Assembly (NCBI RefSeq): GCF_016595215.1
Contig: NZ_JAENHK010000001.1
Coordinates: 744,001-808,000, forward strand
Length of the DNA: 64,000 nt
Direction of reading: 5' to 3'
From: Chryseobacterium paridis
GTDB lineage: Bacteria > Bacteroidota > Bacteroidia > Flavobacteriales > Weeksellaceae
Each line of letters opens with the position of its first letter. Position 1 is the first letter of the stretch. A program made the position numbers and the translations under genes. This document shows positions 1 through 9,244 of this stretch, piece by piece. The notes beneath the pieces were generated by a model, which worked only from the letters and a program-made list of their open reading frames with translations, was not told the DNA's origin and ran no database searches.

Positions 1-298
1 ATGGAAAAAATTAATAATTAGTCATTCTGGTCGCGCAGGTATAGTTCTTAACAATGACAGTACTAAGACGTTTAAGGGAGTTATTGATACAGGGAAAAAT
101 ACATTAATACTTCGTAAAACAGAACCGGATAATCCATATGCTTATCTGCATTACCATGTTCAAAAAGACAGCATCATTTTTACAGGAAATATTGGCAGAG
201 ACTCTGTAAGAATAAAAACAACAAGAAAGAAGAAGGAAGATTATAAGCTAAATAAACGTGGTTTTCACTGGATCAATGAATATCCTTTTAACAGGTAA
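1..298 (+). CDS. C-terminal fragment of an unidentified protein (possibly DoxX-associated)
   Basis: An open frame enters from the left edge (first full codon at 2) and stops at TAA 296-298, giving about 98 residues. The only early ATG, at position 1, is out of this frame, so the gene starts outside the window. The visible part has no membrane segment and is rich in Lys, Arg and Thr. It ends in the motif GFHWINEYPFNR. From memory, similar endings occur on large Bacteroidota proteins that carry an N-terminal DoxX-like membrane domain, but that domain is not in view. The frame is convincing; the family is a guess. Confidence 0.5.
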   Translation, partial: WKKLIISHSGRAGIVLNNDSTKTFKGVIDTGKNTLILRKTEPDNPYAYLHYHVQKDSIIFTGNIGRDSVRIKTTRKKKEDYKLNKRGFHWINEYPFNR

Positions 299-716
299 GG
301 GTGGTGGGAAAATGCTTTTAGGGTAATTAAAGTTTACATAGTATGGGGTATAATGGAGAAGATGGAAGCGTTTAATGAGATTTGGAAGGGGGTATCTTAG
401 CTGGTAGATTATAAAACTTAGTTAAAATTGGTTCTACAATACTTATTTGATGTACAGAATATTGGTCTTACTTTTTGACTTTTCCTTAGTTTTTTTTAAA
501 CGATATTTATATACAGATTAGCAGCAAAGAGTTAAAAAGCATATCCATTATAAATAATTCTATTCCTGGCTTAACATTTTACTTTTAGGCTTCTATTGAA
601 ATTTGTACATTAGCTACACGGAAGTGCGTTAAATCCCTGTTTTTGGCAATATACAAATAGTTTGCAGCGAGCAATTAATTAGGGGGATGTACCAAATATT
701 CAATGAAAAAATATTT
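299..716. other. Intergenic region, no gene seen
   Basis: This gap of about 418 bp holds no credible coding frame. A TTTG at 642-645 followed 11 nt later by ATAGTTTG (657-664) resembles a weak Bacteroidota promoter for the DJ-1 gene. No hairpin with a T-tract follows the upstream gene. The stretch is AT-rich and not obviously repeated elsewhere in the window. Confidence 0.4.
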
Positions 717-1295
717 ATGAAACGAGTTTTACTATTACTTGCAGAAGGATTTGAGATTTATGAAGCAAGTGTATTTATAGATGTAATCGGCTGGAACTTA
801 ACGGCAGGAAATGGTCAGACAGAATTATTTACTTGTGGACTGAAAAAGGAAGTTAAAAGCACTTTTAATCAGATACTTATCGTTGACTATGTAATAGACG
901 AAATAGAAATTGACGACTTTGAAGCACTTGCAATTCCAGGTGGCTTTGAAGAGTATAATTTTTACACAGATGCTTACAATCATAAGTTCTCTGAAATAAT
1001 AAAATCATTTCACGAAAAAGAGAAGATTATAGCATCAATTTGCACAGGAGCATTTCCGGTAGCAAAAAGCGGGATTTTAAATGATAAAAACGGCACAACG
1101 TACAATCAAAATCCATTAAGACAAGAGCAATTAAAAAATATGGGTGTAAATGTTATTAACGAACCTATTGTTGACGACGACAATATCATTACCTCTTGGA
1201 ATCCTTCGACGGCAATGAATGTTGCATTTCTGTTACTCGAAAGACTTACAGATAAAGAAAATGCAAACCTGATAAAAAAGAAAATGGGGTTTTAG
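717..1295 (+). CDS. DJ-1/PfpI family protein
   Basis: This is a 192-residue single-domain protein of the DJ-1/ThiJ/PfpI superfamily. The N-terminus MKRVLLLLAEGFE is the typical first strand, with the conserved acidic residue in AEGFE. The nucleophile elbow is SICTGAF, with the reactive Cys near residue 109. Members act as glyoxalases, chaperones, amidases or redox sensors; the sequence does not show which. I chose ATG 717 over an in-frame ATG at 687 because it gives the family N-terminus, while 687 would add ten unrelated residues directly after a GGGGG run. The gene stands alone, with a gap upstream and a convergent gene downstream. Confidence 0.85.
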   Translation: MKRVLLLLAEGFEIYEASVFIDVIGWNLTAGNGQTELFTCGLKKEVKSTFNQILIVDYVIDEIEIDDFEALAIPGGFEEYNFYTDAYNHKFSEIIKSFHEKEKIIASICTGAFPVAKSGILNDKNGTTYNQNPLRQEQLKNMGVNVINEPIVDDDNIITSWNPSTAMNVAFLLLERLTDKENANLIKKKMGF

Positions 1296-1462
1296 TTCCC
1301 GCTTCTCAAATTTTCCATAGTAATCTTTTATATGTGTTTTCCACAAATATAAAGAAAACTGTCATTTGTATTTTGAGATTTTTGATTTTGCTCAAAACAG
1401 ATTATGGATCTTTAGGTTTACAGTAGGTTATAATAGGCTATATGCTTATTTATTAATCACCC

Positions 1463-2314
1463 TTAAAACAATTGCGCCGAAAGAAGAAAATCAAAGTCAA
1501 AATCCAGAAAGCTGATGATAGAAAAGATGATCATGTCTTTTGGAGTTGGACGTAGCTTAAAAATATATTTATAAAACTTCAATACCTTTTTTATTCTTCG
1601 TTTGGTTCGTAGCTTGTTGGCGGCTTTAACGATTTGCTTTAAAAAGTAGTCTGAGGAAATTCCTGATAGCAGTGAATATTCTGAACTGATAAGCTGAAGA
1701 ATCTTCGGATCATTGGTGATCCGTGAAAAGTTTTTGATTCTTTTTGGAAGTTCAAATTCGTCATGAAAGTTCATTCTGTTAAGATCTACCATAAAAAAAC
1801 GGGATACATCGTTGATCTTTTCAAGCAGGAAATTTCCTGGAGAATTATCAATGAACTCGATTCCTTCTTCGTGCAATTGATAAATTAATTGAGTATATGA
1901 TTTGATGATTTCATTCAGATCTTCAAAAGGCCTATCAGAATAAAAGACATGTTCTAGAGTATGGATGTTTTCTAATTGTTCGCTTATATAGTAACTGTTA
2001 GTCAGGCCCAGCCAATCATGAAACTCTACATAGGCAATGGGTTGTGGAGTGTGGAAATTTTTATCAATCAGCATATTTGCATATTCAAAAGACCGCCTTG
2101 CTTTGGATTTCCGGTAATATTTATAAACATGCCTGTTGATAAAATTGTGCTGTTTAAAAGATTTAAAATTGAATTTTTTCCCGTTGAGGGTAAACGATTT
2201 AACAATATTTCTGCTTCCGGGTCCGATTAACGTGCCCTCACTGTGGAAATTGTTTATAATTCGAATTATTTCATCCTTATAATGAGAATATTCGGGTGTA
2301 AGAACAAGATTCAT
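1463..2314 (-). CDS. Kdo/WaaP-type lipopolysaccharide kinase family protein
   Basis: This 283-residue protein has a protein-kinase-like fold of the Kdo-kinase/InaA type. Visible parts are a GSRN loop near residue 33, a candidate ATP-binding Lys in the NFKSFK segment near residue 52, a catalytic loop HEEGIEFIDNSPGNF near residues 148-163 (invariant D and N), and the metal-binding VDLNRM near residue 178. Such kinases phosphorylate the inner core of LPS on the cytoplasmic side. The adjacent GT9 heptosyltransferase-like gene on the same strand, 68 bp upstream, supports a role in LPS core assembly. The exact acceptor sugar is unknown. Confidence 0.8.
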   Translation of the reverse strand: MNLVLTPEYSHYKDEIIRIINNFHSEGTLIGPGSRNIVKSFTLNGKKFNFKSFKQHNFINRHVYKYYRKSKARRSFEYANMLIDKNFHTPQPIAYVEFHDWLGLTNSYYISEQLENIHTLEHVFYSDRPFEDLNEIIKSYTQLIYQLHEEGIEFIDNSPGNFLLEKINDVSRFFMVDLNRMNFHDEFELPKRIKNFSRITNDPKILQLISSEYSLLSGISSDYFLKQIVKAANKLRTKRRIKKVLKFYKYIFKLRPTPKDMIIFSIISFLDFDFDFLLSAQLF

Positions 2315-2382
2315 ACTATTATAATTGTGGTAATTGTGTAAAATGGTCAGTAGGTTCTCAGTTCAGTATCTGATACAATCTG

Positions 2383-3423
2383 TTAATTAAGGGCTGCTTT
2401 TATCAGGTCCCTTATCTGAAGCTCATTAACGTGATTGGTATTGATAGAAAAACTCTTATCGTTGTAAGGCTTGTATGCGTTTTCATCAGTTACCATAAAC
2501 AGTCCTATAGTAGGAGTTCCTGAGGCACTGGATAAATGCATCACGCCATTATCTGCTGCAATAAAAAGATCAGTATTAGCAATGAAAGACCCCATTTCCC
2601 GAATGTCTGTACTGTAGAAAGACGGGATTTTAAAATCTAATCTGGAGATGTTTTCTACAGGCAGGAGCTCAACGATGTTATAATCCGGGAACTCAGACTG
2701 TAATTTTTCATGAAATGAAATCCACCAATCTCTGGAATAGCATTTATCTCCCGTAGCGTTTGTAAAAAGACAAATGGTTTTTTTGTCGTTTTTGATGATT
2801 TCACTAAGTTTTATTTTACCTGTTTCAATCTCGTTTTTATCCAGTTTTATATTTAAATCGGGCATTTTATCAGCATTCTCCTGAAATCCCAAATGGGTAA
2901 GAAATCTTCGCAAATTGTAAATTGCATTTTTTGCCGCATGTGGATAGTCTGGATATTGCAGATGAAGTTCATCATTCCATTCATTAAAGAACTTGTAATC
3001 ACCATTGGCCAGCTGTGTGGATAACTTACCTGATGAAGAACTGTGGCTTGTATTGATAACCAGATCATATTTATTCCATCGGAGGGTAAACCATCCTTTT
3101 ATATATTTCAATAAATTACTGAACGGCTTCTTTGGAAGCTGAATGATGCGGTCAATATTTTCGTAATTTTTAAAAATGATGGGAGAAATGGTTCCTTTTA
3201 CAAATAAGTCGATTTTGGCATTTGGAAAAGTATCGATGACCTCCTGAACGATTGGGGAAAGCAGTAACAGATTTCCTAATCTGTGATTAGGACGGGATAT
3301 TAGTATTCTTTTGATGGTTACTTCTTTTCCTTGCTTAATGATGGAATTTGATTTACCAATATTTTTGGTAAGACTCCGCATTATCCTCCTTCTGATAGCA
3401 TTGAGTTGTTTGGGTATTTTCAT
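2383..3423 (-). CDS. Glycosyltransferase family 9 (heptosyltransferase-like)
   Basis: This 346-residue protein matches the GT9 (ADP-heptose:LPS heptosyltransferase) pattern. It has an N-terminal basic segment, then RILISRPNHRLGNLLLLSP near residues 40-58 (family signature R...GD/N...LTP) and a C-terminal nucleotide-sugar domain with FIAADNGVMHLSSASGTPTIGLF near residues 288-310. It should transfer a sugar to the LPS core at the inner face of the inner membrane. It lies directly upstream of the Kdo-kinase-like gene on the same strand, consistent with a two-gene core-modification unit. The donor cannot be assigned; Bacteroidota GT9 enzymes are not all heptosyltransferases. Confidence 0.85.
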   Translation of the reverse strand: MKIPKQLNAIRRRIMRSLTKNIGKSNSIIKQGKEVTIKRILISRPNHRLGNLLLLSPIVQEVIDTFPNAKIDLFVKGTISPIIFKNYENIDRIIQLPKKPFSNLLKYIKGWFTLRWNKYDLVINTSHSSSSGKLSTQLANGDYKFFNEWNDELHLQYPDYPHAAKNAIYNLRRFLTHLGFQENADKMPDLNIKLDKNEIETGKIKLSEIIKNDKKTICLFTNATGDKCYSRDWWISFHEKLQSEFPDYNIVELLPVENISRLDFKIPSFYSTDIREMGSFIANTDLFIAADNGVMHLSSASGTPTIGLFMVTDENAYKPYNDKSFSINTNHVNELQIRDLIKAALN

Positions 3424-3675
3424 AGCAAAAAGGAGATCATTATGATCCCGGATTATGGATTAAAAACTTCTTAAAAAAACACTACGTATTAATTCAATGG
3501 AAAAACAATCATTTGATTGATTTTTTTTGCAAAAGTTAATAGTGTTAATAAAATTTAATAATCCTGGAATAAATACAAAAACAAAAACACCGGAGAACAC
3601 TAGTATTATTAGGTGTTTCCCAAATAAAAAAAATCATTTTTTTTATGAAACAAAATAGCTAGTGCTTTTAACTTT

Positions 3676-4785
3676 TTATAATCTCTTTAGATTAGCTATT
3701 TTAAACTTTGCCGAAGGTTTCTCAATAACATATCTGTAAAATAGTGCTCCTATAATACAAGTCAATAAACAGATCAAAAGCAGGAGATTTTCCGGAATCT
3801 CAATATCTAATGAGGTAAGCCCTGTTTGTACCATATGAATAATCCCTTTATGAGATAAATAGATGGCATATGACAGACTGGCGAGCTGGCTGGTAACAGA
3901 AGAACGGGATCGGGAAAGGACAGATGAGCTGGAGATAGCAGACATTACAATGAGTCCATAGCTTATAGCGACCCATGTAAAACCAAAAATAGAAGCATTC
4001 TTTGAGACTTGCTCATTACAAACCCAGAACGAAAAACCCAGAAGTGCAATACCTGATACAAAAAGGAGATTGCCAAACGTATTGATAAATGCTTTGAATT
4101 TTGGCGAAAACTGGAAAAGATAACCGACCAAAACCCCTACAGCCAGGCTATCCAGACGGGTATAAGTAGGGTAGTAGAGGTTCATATACCACTCTTTCCA
4201 GAAGTCATCGGTATTGAGGCTTGGAACAATCAATTGATACCATATAAAACATCTGATGATAATACAGAAAATAAGAAGAGATAATATCATATATTTTAAA
4301 TATCTAAAGCCTCTTGTTTTTATAAATAATAACAATGAAAAAGGGAGAAGCAGGTAAAACTGTTCTTCAATGCATAAGGACCAGGCATGTGAAAAAGTTC
4401 CTTTATTGATCACATCCAGGCCATAATTTTGAGTAAATGTGAGAAATTTCCAGAGAGGAGCCAGACTCTCCCTTTCTCTGAAAAAGGGAACAGAAAAATA
4501 TAATAAAACGGTGAACAGATAAGGTGGAATAATTCTAAAAAACCTTTTGATAAAAAAGGATTTGAGATCGATCGTATTGCGGGCTTTAATTTCTTTAAAA
4601 AGCTGATTGGAAATAAGGAATCCACTGAGTACAAAAAAGAGATCTACTCCGGTCCAGCCAAATCGTCCATATTCATCCACCCATTCCGGATGATCAAACG
4701 AGCGATAATGATAAAATAAAACCAGAACTATAGCAGCGGCTCTTAAATGATCAAGCCCATAAAACCGTTCAGAAAAGGTGTTCAT
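3676..4785 (-). CDS. Acyltransferase family 3 (OafA/YrhL-like) membrane protein
   Basis: This 369-residue polytopic protein has about ten membrane segments. The N-terminus contains the family hallmarks: LDHLRAAAIVLVLFYHY near residues 11-27, with the catalytic-type His, and WTGVDLFFVLSGFLIS near residues 44-59. Family members O-acetylate LPS O-antigen, exopolysaccharide or peptidoglycan using cytoplasmic acyl-CoA. It follows two LPS-type genes on the same strand but is separated by 252 bp, so a separate promoter is likely. The substrate is unknown. Confidence 0.88.
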   Translation of the reverse strand: MNTFSERFYGLDHLRAAAIVLVLFYHYRSFDHPEWVDEYGRFGWTGVDLFFVLSGFLISNQLFKEIKARNTIDLKSFFIKRFFRIIPPYLFTVLLYFSVPFFRERESLAPLWKFLTFTQNYGLDVINKGTFSHAWSLCIEEQFYLLLPFSLLLFIKTRGFRYLKYMILSLLIFCIIIRCFIWYQLIVPSLNTDDFWKEWYMNLYYPTYTRLDSLAVGVLVGYLFQFSPKFKAFINTFGNLLFVSGIALLGFSFWVCNEQVSKNASIFGFTWVAISYGLIVMSAISSSSVLSRSRSSVTSQLASLSYAIYLSHKGIIHMVQTGLTSLDIEIPENLLLLICLLTCIIGALFYRYVIEKPSAKFKIANLKRL

Positions 4786-4981
4786 TATTTATTTTTTTTG
4801 CAAATGTTTCTAAAATTGGGCTTTTATTGGAGCTGTTGTTTCAGAATAGGGATAACTGATGGTAGAAAACAATTTTTGCTGTTTAAATGGAAAGTAGAGA
4901 CATTGACCAATAATTTCATTGCATTAAGGAGATATGCAGTTTTTTATAGGAATGGATTTTATATTTTTGGATATTGTGGAA

Positions 4982-6034
4982 ATGGTAAAAAAGAAAAGAA
5001 TACAACAGGATATTGGATACCAGATTATTTTCTGGGTAGGGCTGTTTTTGTTTGGGATAGCCAAAAACTATGGGCAATATGACGGAACCAATTTCAAAGA
5101 AATCATCATCTATGAGATCAGTCATTGGATCTTTCAGATCGCAGCAGCTAATTTTATTTATTATGTGCTGATTGAATATTTTTTTAACCGGAAGAAATAT
5201 CTTTTATTTTCGCTGTCACTTGTAGTAAGTCTTTATGCCATTTCTGTGGTCAACAGAATCTTTATTGTGTATGGGGTTGAACCTCTTTTCATGAATTATC
5301 CTAAGGATAGCTTTTATGATATTTTTACAGATCTTAATTATTTGCTGTTTCATTATGTATTTTCTATTATCATCGGAGCATTTATTTTTATAGCCACCAT
5401 GTTTATGTTGAGGTACAGGAATGAAAAAGAGAATGCGGCCCGGCTTTTAAAAGAAAAGGCAGAACTTGAATTAAAGGCATTGAAATCCCAATTGAATCCA
5501 CATTTTTTGTTCAACACACTCAATAATATTTATGCTCTTTCTCTTACGAATTCTGAACGAACCTCTGAATCGATTCATCGGCTTTCAGATATCCTGGACT
5601 ATATTCTATATAAAGGACAGAGGAAAACGGTTCTCATTTCCGATGAACTTGAGATCATTAATGATTATGTAGAACTTGAGAAATTGCGCTACGATGAAAG
5701 ATTAAAAGTGCGTACATTCGAAAAGCTGGAATCTTCAAATACAATTCCACCCTTATTGTTTCTTTCTTTGGTGGAAAATGCATTTAAACATGGGGCGGGT
5801 AAAACGTCAGGAGAAGCAGAGATTCATATCTCAGCAGAAACGAATAAAATTCATTCTGTTTTAAAGGTAGAAAATACGTTCAATGGAAATAACAGTTTTG
5901 AAAAAGAGGGATTGGGATTAAAAAATATTAAAGAGCAGCTAAAGTTGTATTTTGATACCCGGTTTGAGTTGACCACAACAAAAGAAAATAATTGGTTTAC
6001 CATTACGATAACGATACCTGCACATCATGATTAA
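4982..6034 (+). CDS. LytS-type sensor histidine kinase
   Basis: This is a 350-residue membrane kinase of the His_kinase (LytS/YehU) family. The N-terminal part has about four membrane segments, followed by a short coiled coil and the phosphoacceptor block LKSQLNPHFLFNTLNNIYAL. The ATPase part contains LSLVENAFKHGAGK (N-box) and a G-rich GLGLKNI. An in-frame ATG at 4934 exists, but ATG 4982 (MVKKKRIQQD) places a basic N-terminus just before the first helix and is preferred. The last 8 bp overlap the LytTR regulator gene, so the pair is co-translated. The signal sensed is not evident. Confidence 0.9.
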   Translation: MVKKKRIQQDIGYQIIFWVGLFLFGIAKNYGQYDGTNFKEIIIYEISHWIFQIAAANFIYYVLIEYFFNRKKYLLFSLSLVVSLYAISVVNRIFIVYGVEPLFMNYPKDSFYDIFTDLNYLLFHYVFSIIIGAFIFIATMFMLRYRNEKENAARLLKEKAELELKALKSQLNPHFLFNTLNNIYALSLTNSERTSESIHRLSDILDYILYKGQRKTVLISDELEIINDYVELEKLRYDERLKVRTFEKLESSNTIPPLLFLSLVENAFKHGAGKTSGEAEIHISAETNKIHSVLKVENTFNGNNSFEKEGLGLKNIKEQLKLYFDTRFELTTTKENNWFTITITIPAHHD

Positions 6035-6728
6035 TTGCATCATAGTAGACGATGAGCCTCTGGCGATACAGCTTTTGGAAAGTCATATTTCAAAAATAGA
6101 AAGTTTGAAACTGATAGGCACGGCTAAAAATGCAATGGATGCCTATAAGATACTACAATCCACACCCATAGACCTCATGTTTTTAGACATTGAAATGCCG
6201 GATCTGAACGGAATTGATTTTTTAAAATCACTTCACAAAAAACCAAAGACCATTTTTACAACTGCATATCGTGAATTTGCGATTGAAGGATTTGAGCTGG
6301 AAGCGGTAGATTATATTTTAAAACCCATTTCTTTTGAACGTTTTTTCAAAGCAGTAGATAGGGTACTAAGAAAGAATACTGCGACGAAAGAAGAGGGAGA
6401 ATTTATTATTCTTAAATCAGGAGGATTAAACAAAAGAATTCTGTTGGAGGATATTGTATATTTTGAGAGCTGTGGGAATGATGTGAAGGTGATTGTAAAA
6501 GACAACACCAGTATCATTGCGAAGGATAAGATTTCCGAACTGGATATGCTATTGTCACAAAAAGGATTTGTAAGAGTCCACCGTTCTTTTCTGATCAATT
6601 CCCAATTTGTTACTGCTTTCAACAATGATGAACTGATGTTGGGCAAGTACTCAATTCCTGTTGGAAGAACCTACAAAAAAGAGGTTGATGAATTTATTAC
6701 GGACTTTTCAAAGAAGAAGATTAATTAA
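6027..6728 (+). CDS. LytTR-family response regulator
   Basis: This 233-residue regulator has an N-terminal receiver domain with the acidic pair IIVDDEP, the phosphoacceptor Asp in LMFLDIEMP near residue 54 and the conserved Lys in DYILKPIS. The C-terminal LytTR DNA-binding domain starts near residue 130, with FESCGNDVKVIVKD and the KGFVRVHRSFLIN signature. It overlaps the LytS-type kinase gene by 8 bp and is its obvious partner. LytTR regulators bind direct repeats; I could not identify the target. The neighbouring acyltransferase gene is divergent and is one candidate. Confidence 0.92.
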   Translation: MINCIIVDDEPLAIQLLESHISKIESLKLIGTAKNAMDAYKILQSTPIDLMFLDIEMPDLNGIDFLKSLHKKPKTIFTTAYREFAIEGFELEAVDYILKPISFERFFKAVDRVLRKNTATKEEGEFIILKSGGLNKRILLEDIVYFESCGNDVKVIVKDNTSIIAKDKISELDMLLSQKGFVRVHRSFLINSQFVTAFNNDELMLGKYSIPVGRTYKKEVDEFITDFSKKKIN

Positions 6729-6854
6729 CGGTTCCATTTATATTCCGATCCTATTTTCTCAATTTATAATTTTGCTGTATCCACAAAAATAGCAACTTCT
6801 GTATCTGTACCCTTTTGAGGTGATTCCATAACTTTACATCCTAATACAAGCACT

Positions 6855-7220
6855 ATGGAAACGCGCCTTCAGCACTCGAATGACCTTAAATATAGTGAGG
6901 TTTACTTTTCCGATCTGGTTCTTTTAAAACAGATCTTTATGCAAAAGAAGGATTCGGATATCGTCAATGAAGATTTTGGACTACCTTTTTTGTTAGCTAA
7001 AGAAGCCAATGCTATTGTAGCTTTTGCCAGTCTTATTATCAATGATCATAATGAAATAGATTTTGTAATTTATGAATCGAAAGATTTGAGTGAGGAGGAA
7101 AAAGAGGATTTTAGATGGTATGTTGAAGACTACTTTAGAAAAAGCCCTTCAGATAACTATCGTGATCCTGAACAATTGAAAAGTACTACCAGCAGAATTA
7201 TCGACTGGATTAATGTGTAG
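6855..7220 (+). CDS. Conserved-looking hypothetical protein, soluble, acidic
   Basis: This 121-residue protein has no signal peptide or membrane segment. It has alternating strand and helix-like segments and an acidic C-terminal half (SEEEKEDFRWYVEDYF). The middle part (LLAKEANAIVAFASLIIND) looks like the core of a small alpha/beta fold, faintly GNAT-like, but no acetyl-CoA loop is visible. It lies 126 bp after a response regulator gene and 42 bp before the MocR-type regulator on the same strand, so it may be co-transcribed with the latter. I do not recognise the family. Confidence 0.6.
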   Translation: METRLQHSNDLKYSEVYFSDLVLLKQIFMQKKDSDIVNEDFGLPFLLAKEANAIVAFASLIINDHNEIDFVIYESKDLSEEEKEDFRWYVEDYFRKSPSDNYRDPEQLKSTTSRIIDWINV

Positions 7221-7262
7221 TGAATACAGATTCGTACTTGCTTTATTTTAAATGATCATCTT

Positions 7263-8678
7263 ATGGGCAAAGAAGTTTTATACCTCAAAATAGCGAAAAC
7301 AATTAAAGAGCAAATCCAGACAGAAACCCTTCAGTTTGGGGATAAATTACCCTCTCTCAGAAGTGCTCAGAAATTATACAATGTAAGCCTGAATACCGTA
7401 AAGTTGGCTTATATGGAACTTGAAAGCCACTCTCTTATTGAGTCTAAACCAAAGTTCGGTTATTTTGTAAGCCATACTTCACAACGAAAGCTGGCTCTTC
7501 CTTCTGTAACAAAAATAAAAGATTCTGAAATAGAAGGACCTAATGAAGATCTGATTGATAAAGTATTTGGAACCATTTCAGATTCTACGATCACTCAATT
7601 TGCGTTGGCAATTCCCGGGAAAAACTTTCTTCCGTTGGCCAAAATGAAGAAATCAATTATCAATGTGGTAAAAAGCAAGAATGACAGTGGAACCAATTAT
7701 GAGCCTGTACAAGGAAGTCAAAACCTTCGTCGTGAAATTGCTAAATGGTCACTGGTAATGGAAGGAAAAATTACGGAAGATGATCTTGTGGTAACCTCCG
7801 GAGCTATGAATGCCATTTATAACAGTTTGATGGCCGTCACAAAACCGGGTGATTCTGTCGCTGTGGAAAGTCCTGCATATTTTGGAATCTTACAGGCTAT
7901 CCAGTTATTAGGATTAAAAACTGTAGAAATTCCTACACACCCTGTATATGGAGTTGATCTGGATGCATTGAAAAAAGTACTACCTAAGCTTTCAGCGTGT
8001 TGTTTTGTTACTAATTTCAATAATCCTATGGGATTTCAAATGCCTGATGAAAACAAAAAGGAATTGGTAAGATTGATCACTCATTATAATGTCCCATTGA
8101 TCGAAGATGATATCTATGGAAATTTATATTTCGGAGCAGAACGTCCAAAACCATGTAAGTTTTACGATGAAGCAGGTTTGGTTATGTGGGTAGGCTCGGT
8201 TTCCAAGACAATGGCTCCCGGATTTCGGGTAGGTTGGGTCGCGCCAGGTCAGTTTAAAGATCGGATTATTCGCCAGAAATTGATTCAGACTGTTTGTAGT
8301 CCATCCCTGTATTCTGATGTGATTGCAGATTTTCTTGAATTTGGAAGGTATGATCACCATTTGCGAACGTTTAGAAATAAAATGTATTCCAATTATCTGC
8401 AGATCCAAAAAGCAGTCACAGCCTATTTTCCCGATAACACTAAAGTTTCTGAACCCAAGGGAGGTTTTATGCTGTGGTTGGAACTTGATAAAAGAATATG
8501 CACCGAAGATCTGTTTGACGAAGCTTTTAGTCAGAAGATCAATTTTGCTCCCGGAAGAATGTTTTCTCAATATGATCAGTACAGGAATTGCATGCGGTTG
8601 AATTATGCTTTAGAATGGACAGATAGAGTGGAGAGTGATATTGAGAAACTTGGTAACATGATAAAAAATAATATTTAA
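7263..8678 (+). CDS. MocR-type transcriptional regulator (GntR HTH + aminotransferase)
   Basis: This 471-residue fusion has an N-terminal GntR winged helix (residues 5-75, with FGDKLPSLRSAQKLYNVSLN) followed by a class I aminotransferase-like domain (about 100-470). The PLP-binding Lys lies in WVGSVSKTMAPGFRVGW, and the NFNNPMG and EDDIYGNLYF elements are intact. MocR regulators sense PLP or amino compounds and often control vitamin B6 or amino-acid genes. The downstream GNAT gene begins 12 bp after its stop and may be a co-transcribed partner. The target pathway cannot be deduced here. Confidence 0.9.
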   Translation: MGKEVLYLKIAKTIKEQIQTETLQFGDKLPSLRSAQKLYNVSLNTVKLAYMELESHSLIESKPKFGYFVSHTSQRKLALPSVTKIKDSEIEGPNEDLIDKVFGTISDSTITQFALAIPGKNFLPLAKMKKSIINVVKSKNDSGTNYEPVQGSQNLRREIAKWSLVMEGKITEDDLVVTSGAMNAIYNSLMAVTKPGDSVAVESPAYFGILQAIQLLGLKTVEIPTHPVYGVDLDALKKVLPKLSACCFVTNFNNPMGFQMPDENKKELVRLITHYNVPLIEDDIYGNLYFGAERPKPCKFYDEAGLVMWVGSVSKTMAPGFRVGWVAPGQFKDRIIRQKLIQTVCSPSLYSDVIADFLEFGRYDHHLRTFRNKMYSNYLQIQKAVTAYFPDNTKVSEPKGGFMLWLELDKRICTEDLFDEAFSQKINFAPGRMFSQYDQYRNCMRLNYALEWTDRVESDIEKLGNMIKNNI

Positions 8679-8690
8679 TACGATAAAAAT

Positions 8691-9170
8691 ATGAATGCCC
8701 AGAATACTGAAGTAAAGATAGTGGCTTATGATCCAAAGTATAAAGAAGCCTTTAAAACCCTAAATGAAGAATGGATCAAAACATTCTTTGTGATGGAAAG
8801 CGGAGATTATAAGCTGCTTGATAATCCTGAAGAACATATTATTAATAAAGAAGGCCACATCGTATTCGCTTTGTTGGATAATGAAGTGGTAGGAACTTGT
8901 GCTTTAGTAAAAACAGATCCTGTGACCTATGAACTTTCTAAAATGGCGGTAAGTCCTAAAGCTCAGGGTAAAAAGATTGGATATCTTCTGGGAAATGCAC
9001 TGGTAGAAAAAGCAAAAGAACTCAATGCAGAAAAAATATTTCTCGAAACGAATTCTGTTTTGGTACCTGCCATTAAATTATACGAAAAGCTAGGTTTTAA
9101 ACACATTGCGATTACTCATTCGGCGTACGACCGATGTGATACACAGATGGAATTAGTTTTTAAGGATTAA
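8691..9170 (+). CDS. GNAT family N-acetyltransferase
   Basis: This 159-residue single-domain acetyltransferase has a central LSKMAVSPKAQGKKIGYLLGNALVEKAKE segment near residues 82-110, in which Q/R-x-x-G-x-G/A is the acetyl-CoA pyrophosphate loop. The segment AIKLYEKLGFKHI near residue 130 is the typical motif B. It follows the MocR regulator by 12 bp, suggesting one transcript. The substrate is unknown; small amines or amino acids are common in this branch. Confidence 0.87.
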   Translation: MNAQNTEVKIVAYDPKYKEAFKTLNEEWIKTFFVMESGDYKLLDNPEEHIINKEGHIVFALLDNEVVGTCALVKTDPVTYELSKMAVSPKAQGKKIGYLLGNALVEKAKELNAEKIFLETNSVLVPAIKLYEKLGFKHIAITHSAYDRCDTQMELVFKD

Positions 9171-9178
9171 ATAAAAAA

Positions 9179-9214
9179 GATATTAGAACTTGGAGTGATC
9201 CTCGTTCTAATATC
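9179..9214 (-). terminator. Rho-independent terminator for the phosphodiesterase gene
   Basis: The arms GATATTAGAAC (9179-9189) and GTTCTAATATC (9204-9214) are perfectly complementary over 11 bp, with a 14-nt loop. On the minus strand the hairpin is followed by a T-rich run (TTTTTTATTT), so it terminates the leftward phosphodiesterase transcript. The T-run is missing on the plus side. Confidence 0.75.
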
Positions 9215-9244
9215 CAATTTAAATCTACTAATGATATGATGAAA

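Noticed and set aside
569..634. attC-like pair GCTTAAC (569-575) and GTTAAAT (628-634) before the DJ-1 gene, suggesting an integron cassette
   Set aside because: The two 7-mers fit the loose RYYYAAC/GTTRRRY cores and a plausible length, but the sequence between them has no palindromic arms, and there is no integrase or second cassette. Chance is likely.
687..716. Upstream ATG of the DJ-1 gene as the start
   Set aside because: It adds ten residues not typical of the family directly after a G5 run; ATG 717 gives the conserved N-terminus.
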